This document shows, piece after piece, positions 22,748 through 32,759 of a DNA stretch of 37,846 nucleotides. The notes beneath the pieces were generated by a model. It was not told the DNA's origin. It did not search any database and saw only the letters and a list, made by a program, of their open reading frames with translations. This DNA is from Nitrososphaerota archaeon. Its GTDB lineage: Archaea > Thermoproteota > Nitrososphaeria > Nitrososphaerales > Nitrosopumilaceae. A program made the translations under genes and the position numbers. Each line of letters starts with the position of its first letter. The stretch's first letter is position 1. The stretch covers positions 1 through 37,846 of the forward strand of contig JABJDB010000098.1 of the NCBI GenBank assembly GCA_018668425.1, given 5' to 3'.

Positions 22748-24094
22748 GTGGACACCTTTGGAAAGACATCAGCAAAAGTAATACCCCTAGATTTATCTGA
22801 AAATCAATTTCAAATTTACAATAAAATTTCTCGTAATTATTCACATTCATTTCTCTTTGAATCATTAACAGGTCCAGAAGTTCTAGCTGAAACATCAGTG
22901 ATGGGTTTTGATCCAAAAATAATCCTCAAAGGGTATACAGATAGAGTAGAAATTATTCAAAACGGGAAAACTCAAACTATCCAAACATCAGACCCATTTG
23001 CTGAATTAAAAAAACTACTTGGAAAATCAGATGATCAAAGTTACAGGTATCTTGGAGGGGCAGTAGGTGTTGTAAACTATGATGCAATAAGATTGGTAGA
23101 AGATATTACTGATAAGCATAATTCATCTCAACCATTAATGGAATTTGGAATTTATGATGATGGGATAATTTATGATAATCTACACAAAAAACTATTTTAT
23201 TTTTATCATGAGGAAAATAGATTTGATAAAATTATTATGAATGATGATACATTTGGTGAATTTCAATCAAGTGAAGTAACGCCAAACATGGATAAGTCAA
23301 AGTTTTCAGAGATTGTCAACAAGGCAAAAAAATACATCCATGATGGAGATATTTTTCAAGTTGTATTGTCTCGTAAATTTGCATTTGATGTTACAGGAGA
23401 TAATTTAACACTATACAAAACATTACGAAAACTAAATCCATCACCTTACATGTATCATCTAAAACAAGATACAAAAACAATCATTGGGGCATCCCCTGAA
23501 ATGCTAGTTAGAATTACAGGAGATAAAGTAGAGACATTTCCAATTGCAGGAACTAGAAAGGTTACAGATAATGAAGAAAAAAACAAACAACTTTCTGAGG
23601 AATTAATTAATGATGAAAAAGAATTAGCAGAACACACCATGCTTGTAGATTTGGGTAGAAATGATATTGGTAGAGTGTGCAGATATGGGACAGTTCATCC
23701 AGAATCTTTAATGCAAATAAAACGATTCAGTCATGTTCAACACATAGTTAGTCATGTAGTAGGTAATTTAGATACGAAAAATGACATGTTTGATGCGTTT
23801 CAAGCAGTATTTCCTGCAGGAACAGTTTCAGGGGCACCAAAGGTTAGAGCCATGCAAATTATTGATGAATTAGAAACAGAGTCTCGCGGACCATATGCAG
23901 GAGCTGTAGGATATTTTTCAAATAATGGATGTTGTGACTTTGCAATTGCAATTAGAAGTATATTCATTGAAAACAACAAGGGATTTGTACAATCAGGAGC
24001 AGGAATTGTATCAGATTCTATTGCAGAAAATGAATTCAAAGAAACAGAACACAAAGCAGGAGCAATGCTTCAGGCATTAAAGGAGGCAAATTGA
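22748..24094 (+). CDS. trpE: Anthranilate synthase component I
   Basis: 448 residues; makes anthranilate from chorismate using ammonia supplied by TrpG. FLFESLTGPE near residue 35 is a variant of the LLES feedback element that binds tryptophan. The chorismate-binding core shows GDIFQVVLSRKF, LNPSPYMYHL, ASPEMLVRITGDKVETFPIA, GTRK, LVDLGRNDIGRV, FPAGTVSGAPKVRAM and GPYAGAVGYF. Starts at GTG 22748: the ATG four bases upstream is out of frame and soon meets a stop, and the TATA box fits GTG. First gene of the operon, overlapping trpG by TTGA. Confidence 0.95.
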   Translation: MDTFGKTSAKVIPLDLSENQFQIYNKISRNYSHSFLFESLTGPEVLAETSVMGFDPKIILKGYTDRVEIIQNGKTQTIQTSDPFAELKKLLGKSDDQSYRYLGGAVGVVNYDAIRLVEDITDKHNSSQPLMEFGIYDDGIIYDNLHKKLFYFYHEENRFDKIIMNDDTFGEFQSSEVTPNMDKSKFSEIVNKAKKYIHDGDIFQVVLSRKFAFDVTGDNLTLYKTLRKLNPSPYMYHLKQDTKTIIGASPEMLVRITGDKVETFPIAGTRKVTDNEEKNKQLSEELINDEKELAEHTMLVDLGRNDIGRVCRYGTVHPESLMQIKRFSHVQHIVSHVVGNLDTKNDMFDAFQAVFPAGTVSGAPKVRAMQIIDELETESRGPYAGAVGYFSNNGCCDFAIAIRSIFIENNKGFVQSGAGIVSDSIAENEFKETEHKAGAMLQALKEAN

Positions 24095-24684
24095 AATTCC
24101 TAATTATTGATAATTATGATTCATTTGTGTACAACATTGCACAGTATTTGGGAGAATTAGGAGTTAATTGCGATGTTATTAGAAATGACAAAATTACAAT
24201 ATCACAAATAAAAGAGAAAAATTATGATGCGATAATAATTTCACCAGGTCCTGGAACTCCTGAAGAGAAAAAATATTTTGGAGTCTGTTCAGAAGTTATT
24301 GCAGATATGGGAAGTAGTACTCCAATTTTGGGAGTGTGTTTGGGACATCAGGGAATCATTGCAGCGTTTGGAGGCAAAGTGACAAATGCAGGATGTGTCA
24401 GACATGGAAAGACAAGCCCTGTAAATCATACAGATTCAAAATTATTTTCTAATGTAAAAAACCCATTTAGAGCAACTAGATATCATAGTTTGGTTGGAGA
24501 CAAAACAGTAATTCCAGATGTGTTAGAGGTAACTGCAACAGCTGGAGATGATGGGGAAATAATGGCTATTCAGCACAAAGATTATCTAATTCAAGGTGTA
24601 CAATTTCATCCAGAATCAATAATGACTGAAGATGGAAAAAAAATCCTAGGAAATTTTGTAAAACAAGTTGAGGAAAGAAAATGA
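24091..24684 (+). CDS. trpG: Anthranilate synthase component II (glutamine amidotransferase)
   Basis: 197 residues, class I GATase: oxyanion-loop SPGPGTP, nucleophile C83 in GVCLGHQG, and H173/E175 in FHPES complete the triad. It supplies ammonia to TrpE. Starts at TTG 24091 with a good AGGAGG just upstream (24081-24086) and overlaps trpE by TTGA, so it is translationally coupled. It ends in an ATGA overlap with trpD. Confidence 0.93.
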   Translation: MKFLIIDNYDSFVYNIAQYLGELGVNCDVIRNDKITISQIKEKNYDAIIISPGPGTPEEKKYFGVCSEVIADMGSSTPILGVCLGHQGIIAAFGGKVTNAGCVRHGKTSPVNHTDSKLFSNVKNPFRATRYHSLVGDKTVIPDVLEVTATAGDDGEIMAIQHKDYLIQGVQFHPESIMTEDGKKILGNFVKQVEERK

Positions 24685-25727
24685 TTTCAGATTTGATTTT
24701 AAAATTACAAGAAAAAACAGATCTGGCATACGATGAAGTAAATAACATCATGACAGATATATTATCAGGAAAAACTACCGATATTGAAAATATAGATTTT
24801 CTATCAAAACTTGCAGTAAAGGGAGAAACAGATGATGAGTTATTGGGAATGCTAGACAAGATGCAAGAGTTTTCCCTCAAAGTTGATACAAAAAATTCAG
24901 GAACTGTAATTGATATGTGCGGTACTGGAGGAGATGCATTACAGACATTCAACGTTTCAACTACAGCATCATTTGTAGTTGCAGCAGCTGGAGGAATTGT
25001 TGCAAAGCATGGTAACCGTTCAAGTTCAGGAATATCAGGTAGTGCAGATATTTTTGAGTATTTTGGGTATGATTTAGGCACAAATCCTGATCAAATTGCA
25101 ACAATTTTGCAAAAACATAACATCTGTTTTATGTTTGCACAAAAATTTCATCCAGCAATGAAGTATGTGTCTGCTGCAAGAAAACAGCTAAAAACAAGAA
25201 CTGCATTTAATTTACTTGGACCATTATCAAATCCTGCAAATGTAAAAAATCAACTAGTAGGAGTTTTTTCAATAGAATATCTTGATAGATTACCATTACT
25301 TCTAAAAAGAAAAGGCGCAAAAAATGTCATGACAGTTCGTTCTGATGATGGAATGGATGAATTCTCAACATCTGCAACAAACCGTGTATGTATACTGCGT
25401 AATGATAAAGTGTTGATGAATGCAATTGACCCCGAAGTTGTAGGATTGCATAAATCAAAATTATCAGATATTCAAATTAGTACCAAACAAGATGCAATAG
25501 AATCATTTGTTGGAGTACTAAATAATACTGCAAATCAAGCAATGATTGAAACTACAGTACTTAATGCAGCAGGAGGGTTAATTGTTGGAAATATTGTAGA
25601 TAATTTTGAAGAAGGTGTGGAATTAGCACTAAAGACAATTAAAGATGGCAAAGCCATCGCACTACTGGAGAAGTTTGTTGCAGACACTGGAGATAGTACA
25701 AAACTAAAGGAGATTAATAATGGCTGA
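24681..25727 (+). CDS. trpD: Anthranilate phosphoribosyltransferase
   Basis: 348 residues; joins anthranilate to PRPP. MCGTGGDALQTFNVST (GTGGD 81-85), KHGNRSSSG (109-117), GPLSNPA and SDDGMDEFS are the family's PRPP, anthranilate and metal sites. Length is normal, with no fusion. ATGA overlap with trpG at its start, 8-bp overlap with trpC at its end. Confidence 0.95.
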   Translation: MISDLILKLQEKTDLAYDEVNNIMTDILSGKTTDIENIDFLSKLAVKGETDDELLGMLDKMQEFSLKVDTKNSGTVIDMCGTGGDALQTFNVSTTASFVVAAAGGIVAKHGNRSSSGISGSADIFEYFGYDLGTNPDQIATILQKHNICFMFAQKFHPAMKYVSAARKQLKTRTAFNLLGPLSNPANVKNQLVGVFSIEYLDRLPLLLKRKGAKNVMTVRSDDGMDEFSTSATNRVCILRNDKVLMNAIDPEVVGLHKSKLSDIQISTKQDAIESFVGVLNNTANQAMIETTVLNAAGGLIVGNIVDNFEEGVELALKTIKDGKAIALLEKFVADTGDSTKLKEINNG

Positions 25728-26496
25728 AAATATTTTGAGAAAACTAGTAAACAATTCACAAATGGCAATTGATGATGGAGTGTATGATGTTGAGGCAGAT
25801 TTAGAAAAATCTACAAAAGATTTCAAACAAATCATAAAATCAAATACACATGCAACACTGCTAACTGAGATAAAATTTGCATCCCCGTCTCTAGGTAAAA
25901 TTAGAACTCAAAGTGATCCTGCAAGTATCGCAAAAAAGATGATTTCAGGAGGCTCAAAAGCACTGTCAGTATTGACTCAACCACACCTGTTTCACGGCTC
26001 ACCAGAATATTTCATGAAAGTCAGGAGTGCAGTAGATGTGCCATTACTAATGAAAGACATCATGATTGATAAAATCCAAATTGATGCTGCAAAAAAAATT
26101 GGCGCAGATTACATGTTGGTAATTCAGTCACTTTTTGACCAAAATTTCCTATCAGATATTGATGAGTTTATCGCATATGGACACAAACAAGGATTAGAAA
26201 TTTTACTTGAAGTACACACAAAACAAGAATTTGAAAATGCACAAAAAACAGAAGCAGACATTATTGGGATTAATAATAGAAATCTAGATACTTTGGATAT
26301 AGATCTTAAAACAACAGAAACGGTTCTTTCAGGATTTGAAAAATCAAGAATAATCTTATCAGAAAGTGGGATTGAAACACCTGAAGACATTCAATATCTA
26401 AAAAAATGCGGAGCTGATGCATTTCTGATAGGTTCAAGCATTATGAAAAGTGATAACATTGAAGAACAAGTAAAAAAATTGGTGAATGCATATTGA
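25720..26496 (+). CDS. trpC: Indole-3-glycerol phosphate synthase
   Basis: 258 residues, TIM barrel. [13 protein letters not shown] (general acid Lys), [46 protein letters not shown] and [10 protein letters not shown] follow the family order. Converts CdRP to indole-3-glycerol phosphate. No TrpF domain is attached, unlike enterobacterial fusions. ATG 25720 overlaps trpD by eight bases; the end overlaps trpB by TTGA. Confidence 0.94.
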   Translation: MAENILRKLVNNSQMAIDDGVYDVEADLEKSTKDFKQIIKSNTHATLLTEIKFASPSLGKIRTQSDPASIAKKMISGGSKALSVLTQPHLFHGSPEYFMKVRSAVDVPLLMKDIMIDKIQIDAAKKIGADYMLVIQSLFDQNFLSDIDEFIAYGHKQGLEILLEVHTKQEFENAQKTEADIIGINNRNLDTLDIDLKTTETVLSGFEKSRIILSESGIETPEDIQYLKKCGADAFLIGSSIMKSDNIEEQVKKLVNAY

Positions 26497-27683
26497 AATA
26501 TCCAAAAGATGGTAAATTCGGAGAATTTGGTGGGAAATACATCCCAGAAACACTAGTTCCAGCAATTGAAGAGTTGGAAGAAAATTATCTCAAATTCAAA
26601 AATGACAAAAAATTCAAAAAAGAGTTAGATTACTATCTTACAGTATATGCTGGAAGACCAACTCCACTATACTATGCAAAAAATTTGTCAGAAAAAATTG
26701 GTGGTGGAAAAATCTATCTCAAAAGAGAGGATTTGCTACATGGGGGAGCTCACAAAATAAACAATACACTAGGTCAAGCATTACTTGCAAAAAAAATGAA
26801 TAAAAAAAGAATCATTGCTGAAACTGGTGCAGGACAACATGGTGTTGCAACAGCAATGGCATGTGCTGCTTTAGGATTAAAAGCAGAGGTATACATGGGA
26901 TACAAGGATACAATTCGTCAAAAACTCAACGTATTTCGAATGAATTTACTAGGTTGTAAAGTACATCCAGTGAAATCAGGTTCTAAAACCCTCAAGGATG
27001 CAATCAATGAGGCAATCAGAGACTGGATTACAAATGTTGAAAATACATACTATTTGTTAGGCTCAGCAGTTGGCCCCCACCCATATCCAGTAATGGTTAG
27101 GGATTTTCAAAGTGTAATCGGAAATGAGATAAAATCACAAATGAAAAAAATTAACAATAAAACACCAGACAGCGTCATTGCATGTGTTGGTGGAGGATCA
27201 AATGCCATTGGAACTTTTTATCCTCTAGCTGATACAAATTCTGAAATTATTGGAGTCGAAGCTGCAGGTCATGGACTAAAGTCATCAAAACATTCAGCAA
27301 CATTGTCAGCTGGTTCCAAGGGCGTAATCCATGGAATGATGACATATCTGTTACAAGACAAAGAAGGACAAGTTACAGAAACTCATAGTATTTCAGCAGG
27401 GTTAGATTATCCAGGAGTAGGACCTGAACATGCATACTATAAAGATACAAAACGAGTAAAATATCATTCAGCAACAGACGTTGAAGTCATTGATGCATTT
27501 TTGTTATTAACAAGAACTGAAGGAATTATCCCAGCATTAGAATCAGCTCATGCAATTGCAGAAGCTGTAAAAGTTGCAAGAAAATCAAAACCATCTGAAT
27601 CAATTGTGGTTACATTATCAGGAAGAGGAGATAAAGACGTTGAAGAAGTGCAAAATTATTTGAATAAACATGACAAGAATTAA
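26493..27683 (+). CDS. trpB: Tryptophan synthase beta chain
   Basis: 396 residues, TrpB1 type. [13 protein letters not shown] at the N-terminus, PLP lysine K88 in [13 protein letters not shown]110 in ETGAGQHGV, and GGGSNAIG for the PLP phosphate. Condenses indole with serine. Starts at TTG 26493, since no ATG lies before the conserved N-terminus; TTGA overlap with trpC. Overlaps trpA by 14 bases. Confidence 0.95.
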   Translation: MKYPKDGKFGEFGGKYIPETLVPAIEELEENYLKFKNDKKFKKELDYYLTVYAGRPTPLYYAKNLSEKIGGGKIYLKREDLLHGGAHKINNTLGQALLAKKMNKKRIIAETGAGQHGVATAMACAALGLKAEVYMGYKDTIRQKLNVFRMNLLGCKVHPVKSGSKTLKDAINEAIRDWITNVENTYYLLGSAVGPHPYPVMVRDFQSVIGNEIKSQMKKINNKTPDSVIACVGGGSNAIGTFYPLADTNSEIIGVEAAGHGLKSSKHSATLSAGSKGVIHGMMTYLLQDKEGQVTETHSISAGLDYPGVGPEHAYYKDTKRVKYHSATDVEVIDAFLLLTRTEGIIPALESAHAIAEAVKVARKSKPSESIVVTLSGRGDKDVEEVQNYLNKHDKN

Positions 27684-28473
27684 AGAAAAATTTTCAGCAC
27701 TTGAATCACAAAATGAAAAAGCTCTAATTGCATATATCATGGCAGGATTCCCAAATGAAAAAGCAACCATAACAACAGTAAGAGGGTTAGTTAAAGGAGG
27801 TGCAGATATTATTGAATTAGGTTTCCCATTTTCAGACCCATTAGCTGATGGTCCAGTTATTCAAAATGCAAGTACTATCTCATTACAAAAAGGAACTAAA
27901 ATTGCAAAGTTTTTTGCACTAGTCAAAAAAATCAGAAAAGAAACAGATATTCCAATTATACTTATGACATATACCAATATTCTATACCACAAAGGATATG
28001 ACAAATTCATTTTTGAGGCTAAAAAAGCAGGTATTGACGGATTTATCTTACCTGATATGTCAGTTGAAGAATCAAAAGAATATCTAAAATCTGCAAAAAA
28101 TAAAGCAGATACAATATTTCTGATATCTCCAAATACAAGTAAAAAGAGAATTGAAAAAATATCAAAAGTTTCATCAGGGTTTTTGTATCTTGTAGCAGTT
28201 TATGGAACAACAGGAGTCAAAACAGGAGTAAAATCATATACAATTAATGCAATTAAAAACGTCAAAAAACAAACCAAAGGAAAAATTCCAATAGGAGTAG
28301 GATTTGGCGTATCAACACCAGAAGATGTAAAAAAATACATCAAGGCAGGAGCTGATGCAGTAATTGTTGGAAGTGCATATCTAAAATTAATTGAAAAAAC
28401 ATCTCAAAATCAACTTGAGGCAAAAATTACAGCATTTACAAAATCACTAAAAAAACAAACTAGAGCCACCTAA
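27670..28473 (+). CDS. trpA: Tryptophan synthase alpha chain
   Basis: 267 residues, TIM barrel. Catalytic E49 and D60 in [17 protein letters not shown], then [33 protein letters not shown] and [10 protein letters not shown] with [10 protein letters not shown] phosphate loops. Cleaves indole-3-glycerol phosphate to indole for TrpB. Last gene of the operon; T-rich sequence follows. Confidence 0.95.
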   Translation: MTRIKEKFSALESQNEKALIAYIMAGFPNEKATITTVRGLVKGGADIIELGFPFSDPLADGPVIQNASTISLQKGTKIAKFFALVKKIRKETDIPIILMTYTNILYHKGYDKFIFEAKKAGIDGFILPDMSVEESKEYLKSAKNKADTIFLISPNTSKKRIEKISKVSSGFLYLVAVYGTTGVKTGVKSYTINAIKNVKKQTKGKIPIGVGFGVSTPEDVKKYIKAGADAVIVGSAYLKLIEKTSQNQLEAKITAFTKSLKKQTRAT

Positions 28474-28589
28474 GTATAATGTACAAAAAAATACTCAAAA
28501 AAATTCTCTAAAACTTTTTTGAAATAAATTAAATTAATTTACAAATGTACAGATCAATAAAATAAAAATAATTAAAAAATTCTAAACTA

Positions 28590-28841
28590 TTAAAAAATTT
28601 GCTCAGAACGTTTTGTTCCCCTATTGTAAATAATTACCTTAGACGATTGAAATGATTCAAGTTTAGGCAATTTTGTTATCCACAAAGATCTAGTACCTCT
28701 TGATGAAGTGATTCTAGGACCATTTCTGTCTTGAGAGATTCGGGATTGTGTAGTTTTATCCTGAACAAACCGATTAGATGAATTTAGTTCCATATTCATG
28801 GTTTTTGTGCCTTTATTGCAACAAATTCTCATACTTGTCAT
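28590..28841 (-). CDS. Small basic hypothetical protein
   Basis: 83 residues from the first start, but the region from the internal Met at 28793 (MELNSSNRFVQDKTTQSRIS) onward looks more protein-like. Arg/Ser/Thr-rich and basic (RITSSRGTRSLWITKLPKLE), so possibly nucleic-acid-binding. No motif. Support is moderate only. Confidence 0.45.
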   Translation of the reverse strand: MTSMRICCNKGTKTMNMELNSSNRFVQDKTTQSRISQDRNGPRITSSRGTRSLWITKLPKLESFQSSKVIIYNRGTKRSEQIF

Positions 28842-28946
28842 ATACTCATACTTTCATTTTTAAATATAATCTTATGGTAGTATTTTATGTTGAGCAATAG
28901 GTAAAATATTTTTTCGAGTAACGAATGAAGAATCTAGGCTCAATAA

Positions 28947-29786
28947 TTAAAATCTAAAAAGATTCAAAGGTTTACTTCGAATCAAAAACAAAACAGAAAA
29001 CAACCCAGCACTCAAAATACCCATTGCTAAAAATCCAAATTCAGGAATTACATATGCACCCATAATTTTGATTTCTTTTGAATGAGGGGCTATTGGAATA
29101 ATTAATTTAATTCCAGTAGAGGTTTCTTCAGAATCAAAGTCAGTCATTTGTCCATCAACCCAAACAGTGTTTGGATTTTTAATTAATTCTGAAGGTAAAA
29201 TGAATGTGATTTGTTCATTTTCAGTATCACCTGAAATTGTAAATGTCAATGTTTTTTCATCAGGATTAACATAAACAGCATTTTGTAAATTAGTATCCAA
29301 GATGTATTTTACCTCAAAACCTAATCCATCATCAGAGTATCCGGATGCAATTTTATCAATTGCCTGAACACTTCCAGGATTTTTTATTACATGTACTACA
29401 CCATTCATCCAAGGATGAAGGTTACAATAATAATAGAAGTCACCTAAATTATCAAATTGTTGAGTGTATGACTCACCAGCGGTAAAAAAACCACTATCAA
29501 AAACACCGTTTTCATCATCCATTGTTAGACTAGTGGTTTCACCTGAACGAGAAACAGATGTTATGGTGTGAAATGCAGAATCAGCATTATGCCAAGTAAT
29601 TGAATTTCCAGGAAATACAGTTACCTCACCAGTAGTTATTCCTGTAGATTGTTCTGTCCAAAAATAAGCAGCATTAGGGTCAGATGCACCAGAAGGTATT
29701 TTGATCTCAGATGTAACTTCAGCAAATACAGTGTTAGTAGCACCAAACATGACAAGTAATACAGGTAAAATAAAAAGCAATTTCAT
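28947..29786 (-). CDS. Secreted plastocyanin-like copper protein with PEFG sorting tail
   Basis: 279 residues. Signal peptide (LLFILPVLLVMFGATNTVFA, cut near residue 22). A cupredoxin domain has the type-1 copper ligands H73 (SAFHTI), C121, H124 and M127 in YYYCNLHPWM. A second beta domain (about 140-245) follows, then PEFG at about 254 with a membrane helix and a basic end (RSKPLNLFRF), the archaeal PEFG-CTERM anchor or sorting signal. Probably an electron carrier on the outer surface, in line with the copper-based electron transport of ammonia-oxidising archaea. Divergent from pyrG. Confidence 0.88.
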   Translation of the reverse strand: MKLLFILPVLLVMFGATNTVFAEVTSEIKIPSGASDPNAAYFWTEQSTGITTGEVTVFPGNSITWHNADSAFHTITSVSRSGETTSLTMDDENGVFDSGFFTAGESYTQQFDNLGDFYYYCNLHPWMNGVVHVIKNPGSVQAIDKIASGYSDDGLGFEVKYILDTNLQNAVYVNPDEKTLTFTISGDTENEQITFILPSELIKNPNTVWVDGQMTDFDSEETSTGIKLIIPIAPHSKEIKIMGAYVIPEFGFLAMGILSAGLFSVLFLIRSKPLNLFRF

Positions 29787-29866
29787 AAATCAAATGTAAT
29801 CAAACAGGTATTTCAACTGTTCCCATACATCAAAACATACAAAAACTAGATGTGCGTTTCATTAAT

Positions 29867-31465
29867 GTGCAGACGAAGTTTATTTTTGTCACAGGTGGTG
29901 TGATGTCTGGCCTTGGTAAAGGCGTAACAACTTCCTCTATTGCAAAATTATTACAATTAGCAGATCAAAAAGTATCATGTATCAAAATAGATCCATATCT
30001 GAATTATGATGCAGGAACAATGAATCCAGTAGCTCATGGAGAAGTCTTTGTCACCGATGATGGAGGCGAATGTGATATGGACATAGGAAATTATGAGAGA
30101 TTTCTAAATCAAGATATTCCAAAAAGTCACAACATTACAACGGCTCAAGTTTATTCATCTGTAATTGAAGCAGAAAGAAAAGGAGATTATTTGGGAGCAT
30201 GTGTTCAGATAATTCCACACATTACAGATGAGATAAAAAACAGAATCAGGAAAATTGCTGAAGATGAAAAATTAGATTTTCTGATTGTAGAATGTGGAGG
30301 AACAGTTGGAGATATTGAATCATTACCATTTCTTGAAGCATTAAGACAAATGAAAGTCGAAGAAGGCCCACAGGGAGTAATTTTTGTTCATGTCACATTG
30401 GCACCATCACTTGATGTTGTAGGAGAGCAGAAAACAAAACCAACTCAGCATAGTGCCCAAGAATTAAGAAGAATAGGTATTCAGCCAGACTTTTTGGCAG
30501 TAAGGTGTTCATTACCATTAGAAGAAAAAACAAAAAAGAAAATTGCAATGTTTACAAATGTCACAGCAAGTGATGTACTATCATGTCATGATGCAAAATC
30601 AATTTTTGAAGTACCACAAATGTTGTATGACCAAGGGATAATGGATTCAATATTTACAAAGTTTGGTAAAGTTGGAATGCTTAACGCATCATCTAATTGG
30701 GATAAATGGAATACTATTGCACAAAATATGGTAAACCATGAAGACAACAAAGTCAAAATCGCAATGGTTGGAAAATATGTTACATTAACGGATAGTTATG
30801 TTAGTGTGAATCATGCATTAAAACATGCAGGGGCAGAAATTGGAAAATCAATTGATATTGATTGGATTGATTCAGAAACAATTACAGATTATTCTACATT
30901 ATCAAAGTATGATGGAATTCTAGTTCCAGGAGGATTTGGAACACGTGGTTCTGAAGGAATTATTGAAACTGCAAATTATGCACGAGAAAATAATATCCCA
31001 TATCTTGGAATATGTTTTGGATTCCAATTAGCAGCAATTGCATTTGGTAGAAATGTTATGAAGCTAGAAGATAGTAATTCAACTGAAATTAAACCAGATG
31101 CAAAAAATCCAATCATAGATTTACTTCCAGAACAAAAAGATGTTTCAGATATGGGAGGATCATTAAGGTTAGGAGCAAATCAAGTATTAATCAAAGAAAA
31201 TACAAATGCACAAAAAATTTACAGTACACAAACAATTAGCAAAAGACACAGACATAGATATGAAATTAACAAACAATACATTCCAGAATTTGAAAAAAAT
31301 GGATTGGTATTTTCAGCAGATAGTGATCATGGGAAAAGAATGGAAATGTTAGAAATTCCATCACATAAATTCTATCTAGGTGTACAATTTCATCCAGAGT
31401 TTAACAGTAGACCAGGATTTCCTGAAGAATCATTTTCAGCATTTATCAAAGCTGCATCCGAATAA
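29867..31465 (+). CDS. pyrG: CTP synthase
   Basis: About 532 residues; makes CTP from UTP, ATP and glutamine. The synthetase domain begins MQTKFIFVTGGVMSGLGKG (P-loop) with HGEVFVTDDGGECDMDIGNY. The C-terminal GATase has GGFGTRGSEG, the Cys in GICFGFQ, and HPEF. GTG 29867 puts the conserved KFIFVTGG at the usual distance; an in-frame GTG at 29852 would add five residues. Normal length, single gene. Confidence 0.93.
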   Translation: MQTKFIFVTGGVMSGLGKGVTTSSIAKLLQLADQKVSCIKIDPYLNYDAGTMNPVAHGEVFVTDDGGECDMDIGNYERFLNQDIPKSHNITTAQVYSSVIEAERKGDYLGACVQIIPHITDEIKNRIRKIAEDEKLDFLIVECGGTVGDIESLPFLEALRQMKVEEGPQGVIFVHVTLAPSLDVVGEQKTKPTQHSAQELRRIGIQPDFLAVRCSLPLEEKTKKKIAMFTNVTASDVLSCHDAKSIFEVPQMLYDQGIMDSIFTKFGKVGMLNASSNWDKWNTIAQNMVNHEDNKVKIAMVGKYVTLTDSYVSVNHALKHAGAEIGKSIDIDWIDSETITDYSTLSKYDGILVPGGFGTRGSEGIIETANYARENNIPYLGICFGFQLAAIAFGRNVMKLEDSNSTEIKPDAKNPIIDLLPEQKDVSDMGGSLRLGANQVLIKENTNAQKIYSTQTISKRHRHRYEINKQYIPEFEKNGLVFSADSDHGKRMEMLEIPSHKFYLGVQFHPEFNSRPGFPEESFSAFIKAASE

Positions 31466-31546
31466 TTCTAGTCATAAAACAAATTCCCAATCATGGGTTT
31501 TTCGATGTGGGGTTATTAGTCAAGATGAAGGTAGTAAATTAAGAAA

Positions 31547-31699
31547 TTGGCAAAATGTGTTGAATGTTCAGTAGAGTACAAAGTAGGTGTGAATGCATTT
31601 TGTTCAGATGATTGTTTTAAAAAAAATATTCAAAAAAGAGTCAATGAAGCTACAAAAAACGACCCATCACACACATCAAGAATTTCAAACCCCCAATAA
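31547..31699 (+). CDS. Zinc-finger microprotein (50 aa)
   Basis: TTG 31547 to TAA 31697-31699. CVEC (C4, C7) and CSDDC (C19, C23) form a four-Cys finger, then a basic helix (FKKNIQKRVNEATK). It follows pyrG by 81 bases. Convergent with the NAD kinase gene, nine bases apart. Confidence 0.55.
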   Translation: MAKCVECSVEYKVGVNAFCSDDCFKKNIQKRVNEATKNDPSHTSRISNPQ

Positions 31700-31708
31700 G
31701 TAAAAACA

Positions 31709-32707
31709 CTATTCTATTTTTGAGATTTCATAAATTTTCTGTCTTGCATCTCTAATGGAAACTTTCTTTTTGACATAACCTTTCTTTAGTAAATGACTCA
31801 AAGCGAGTCTAACAGTTCTATCAGGAAGTAATGTTTTGTTTGCCAAATCTTTTTGAGTTAAAGATCCTTCATATTCTAAAGTTTTTAATAATAATTTTGA
31901 ACTTGGAGGCATGCTAAGTAATTCTTCAGCCAAATGAACTTTTTTTGCCAATGCAGAAATTGCAGTAGAATCTTTTTTGAGTCGAATAATTTTTGCTGGA
32001 GGAAAAAATTGCGTACATTCTACGGTTTTGTTTACCTTGTATCTATCCAATCCATCCAATACAACTTCACAATGCAATCGTGCAGAGATATCATCAATTT
32101 CTATAGAACTATCATTAGATACAATGATTGGTCGTCTTGTAACATCCAAAGAGTTTACAGAAATAATTTCAAAGACTGCAGAATCCTGAAACAATACAGG
32201 ACCACCAGCAGACATTGAATAAGCTGATGAACCAATTGGTGTAGATACAATAATTCCATCACTGTTATCGTGCCATACTTCTTCTCCATTAACTCGCAAA
32301 GTATGTTCCATGAGAATTGCACTTTTTGATGAAAACACTGCAACATCATTTAGTACAGGATATACATTACGTCCATCAATTTTTACTCCTAATCTTGGAA
32401 CTTCCTCTACAGTGTACTTTTGTTTTTTTAATACACCAACATAACTTGAAAATTCTTTGATATCAATTTGAGCCAAAAAACCACTTGCTTCACCCTCACT
32501 AATCCCTAAAATAGGCAAAGTAGAATCAAAAGTTCTATGAAAATAATTTCTGACGCCCTTATCGCCACCAACTACAATGACACAATCAGCTTGTTTTCCC
32601 TTTGATTGTTTCATAGAAAATGACGTAATATCAGAGTCATCTAAAATTTTTTTTAATGCCTTTGCAGCAGTGTCATTTGATTGTGAACTGTAAATTCCTA
32701 TTTGCAC
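31709..32707 (-). CDS. NAD kinase with C-terminal winged-helix domain
   Basis: 332 residues. The NAD-kinase core has VIVVGGDKG (47-51, where GGDG is usual), GISEGEASGF, LNDVAV (N120-D121, where NE is usual), and DGIIVSTPIGSSAYSMSAGGP (150-170), the strongest signature. Residues 265-332 form a winged helix: SSKLLLKTLEYEGSLTQKDL, LPDRTVRLALSHLLKKGYVK, VSIRDARQKIYEI. A kinase fused to a DNA-binding or regulatory domain is unusual; it may tie NADP(H) level to transcription. ATG 32707. Confidence 0.85.
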   Translation of the reverse strand: MQIGIYSSQSNDTAAKALKKILDDSDITSFSMKQSKGKQADCVIVVGGDKGVRNYFHRTFDSTLPILGISEGEASGFLAQIDIKEFSSYVGVLKKQKYTVEEVPRLGVKIDGRNVYPVLNDVAVFSSKSAILMEHTLRVNGEEVWHDNSDGIIVSTPIGSSAYSMSAGGPVLFQDSAVFEIISVNSLDVTRRPIIVSNDSSIEIDDISARLHCEVVLDGLDRYKVNKTVECTQFFPPAKIIRLKKDSTAISALAKKVHLAEELLSMPPSSKLLLKTLEYEGSLTQKDLANKTLLPDRTVRLALSHLLKKGYVKKKVSIRDARQKIYEISKIE

Positions 32708-32759
32708 AGATCAAATAATTCATCAAGTGTAATAAAAGAATAATGACAGTTCCTGTGTA

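Noticed and set aside
23800-25081. Long minus-strand frames in the trp operon, up to 171 codons
   Set aside because: Antisense shadows of trpE, trpG and trpD; the plus-strand genes have strong family motifs.
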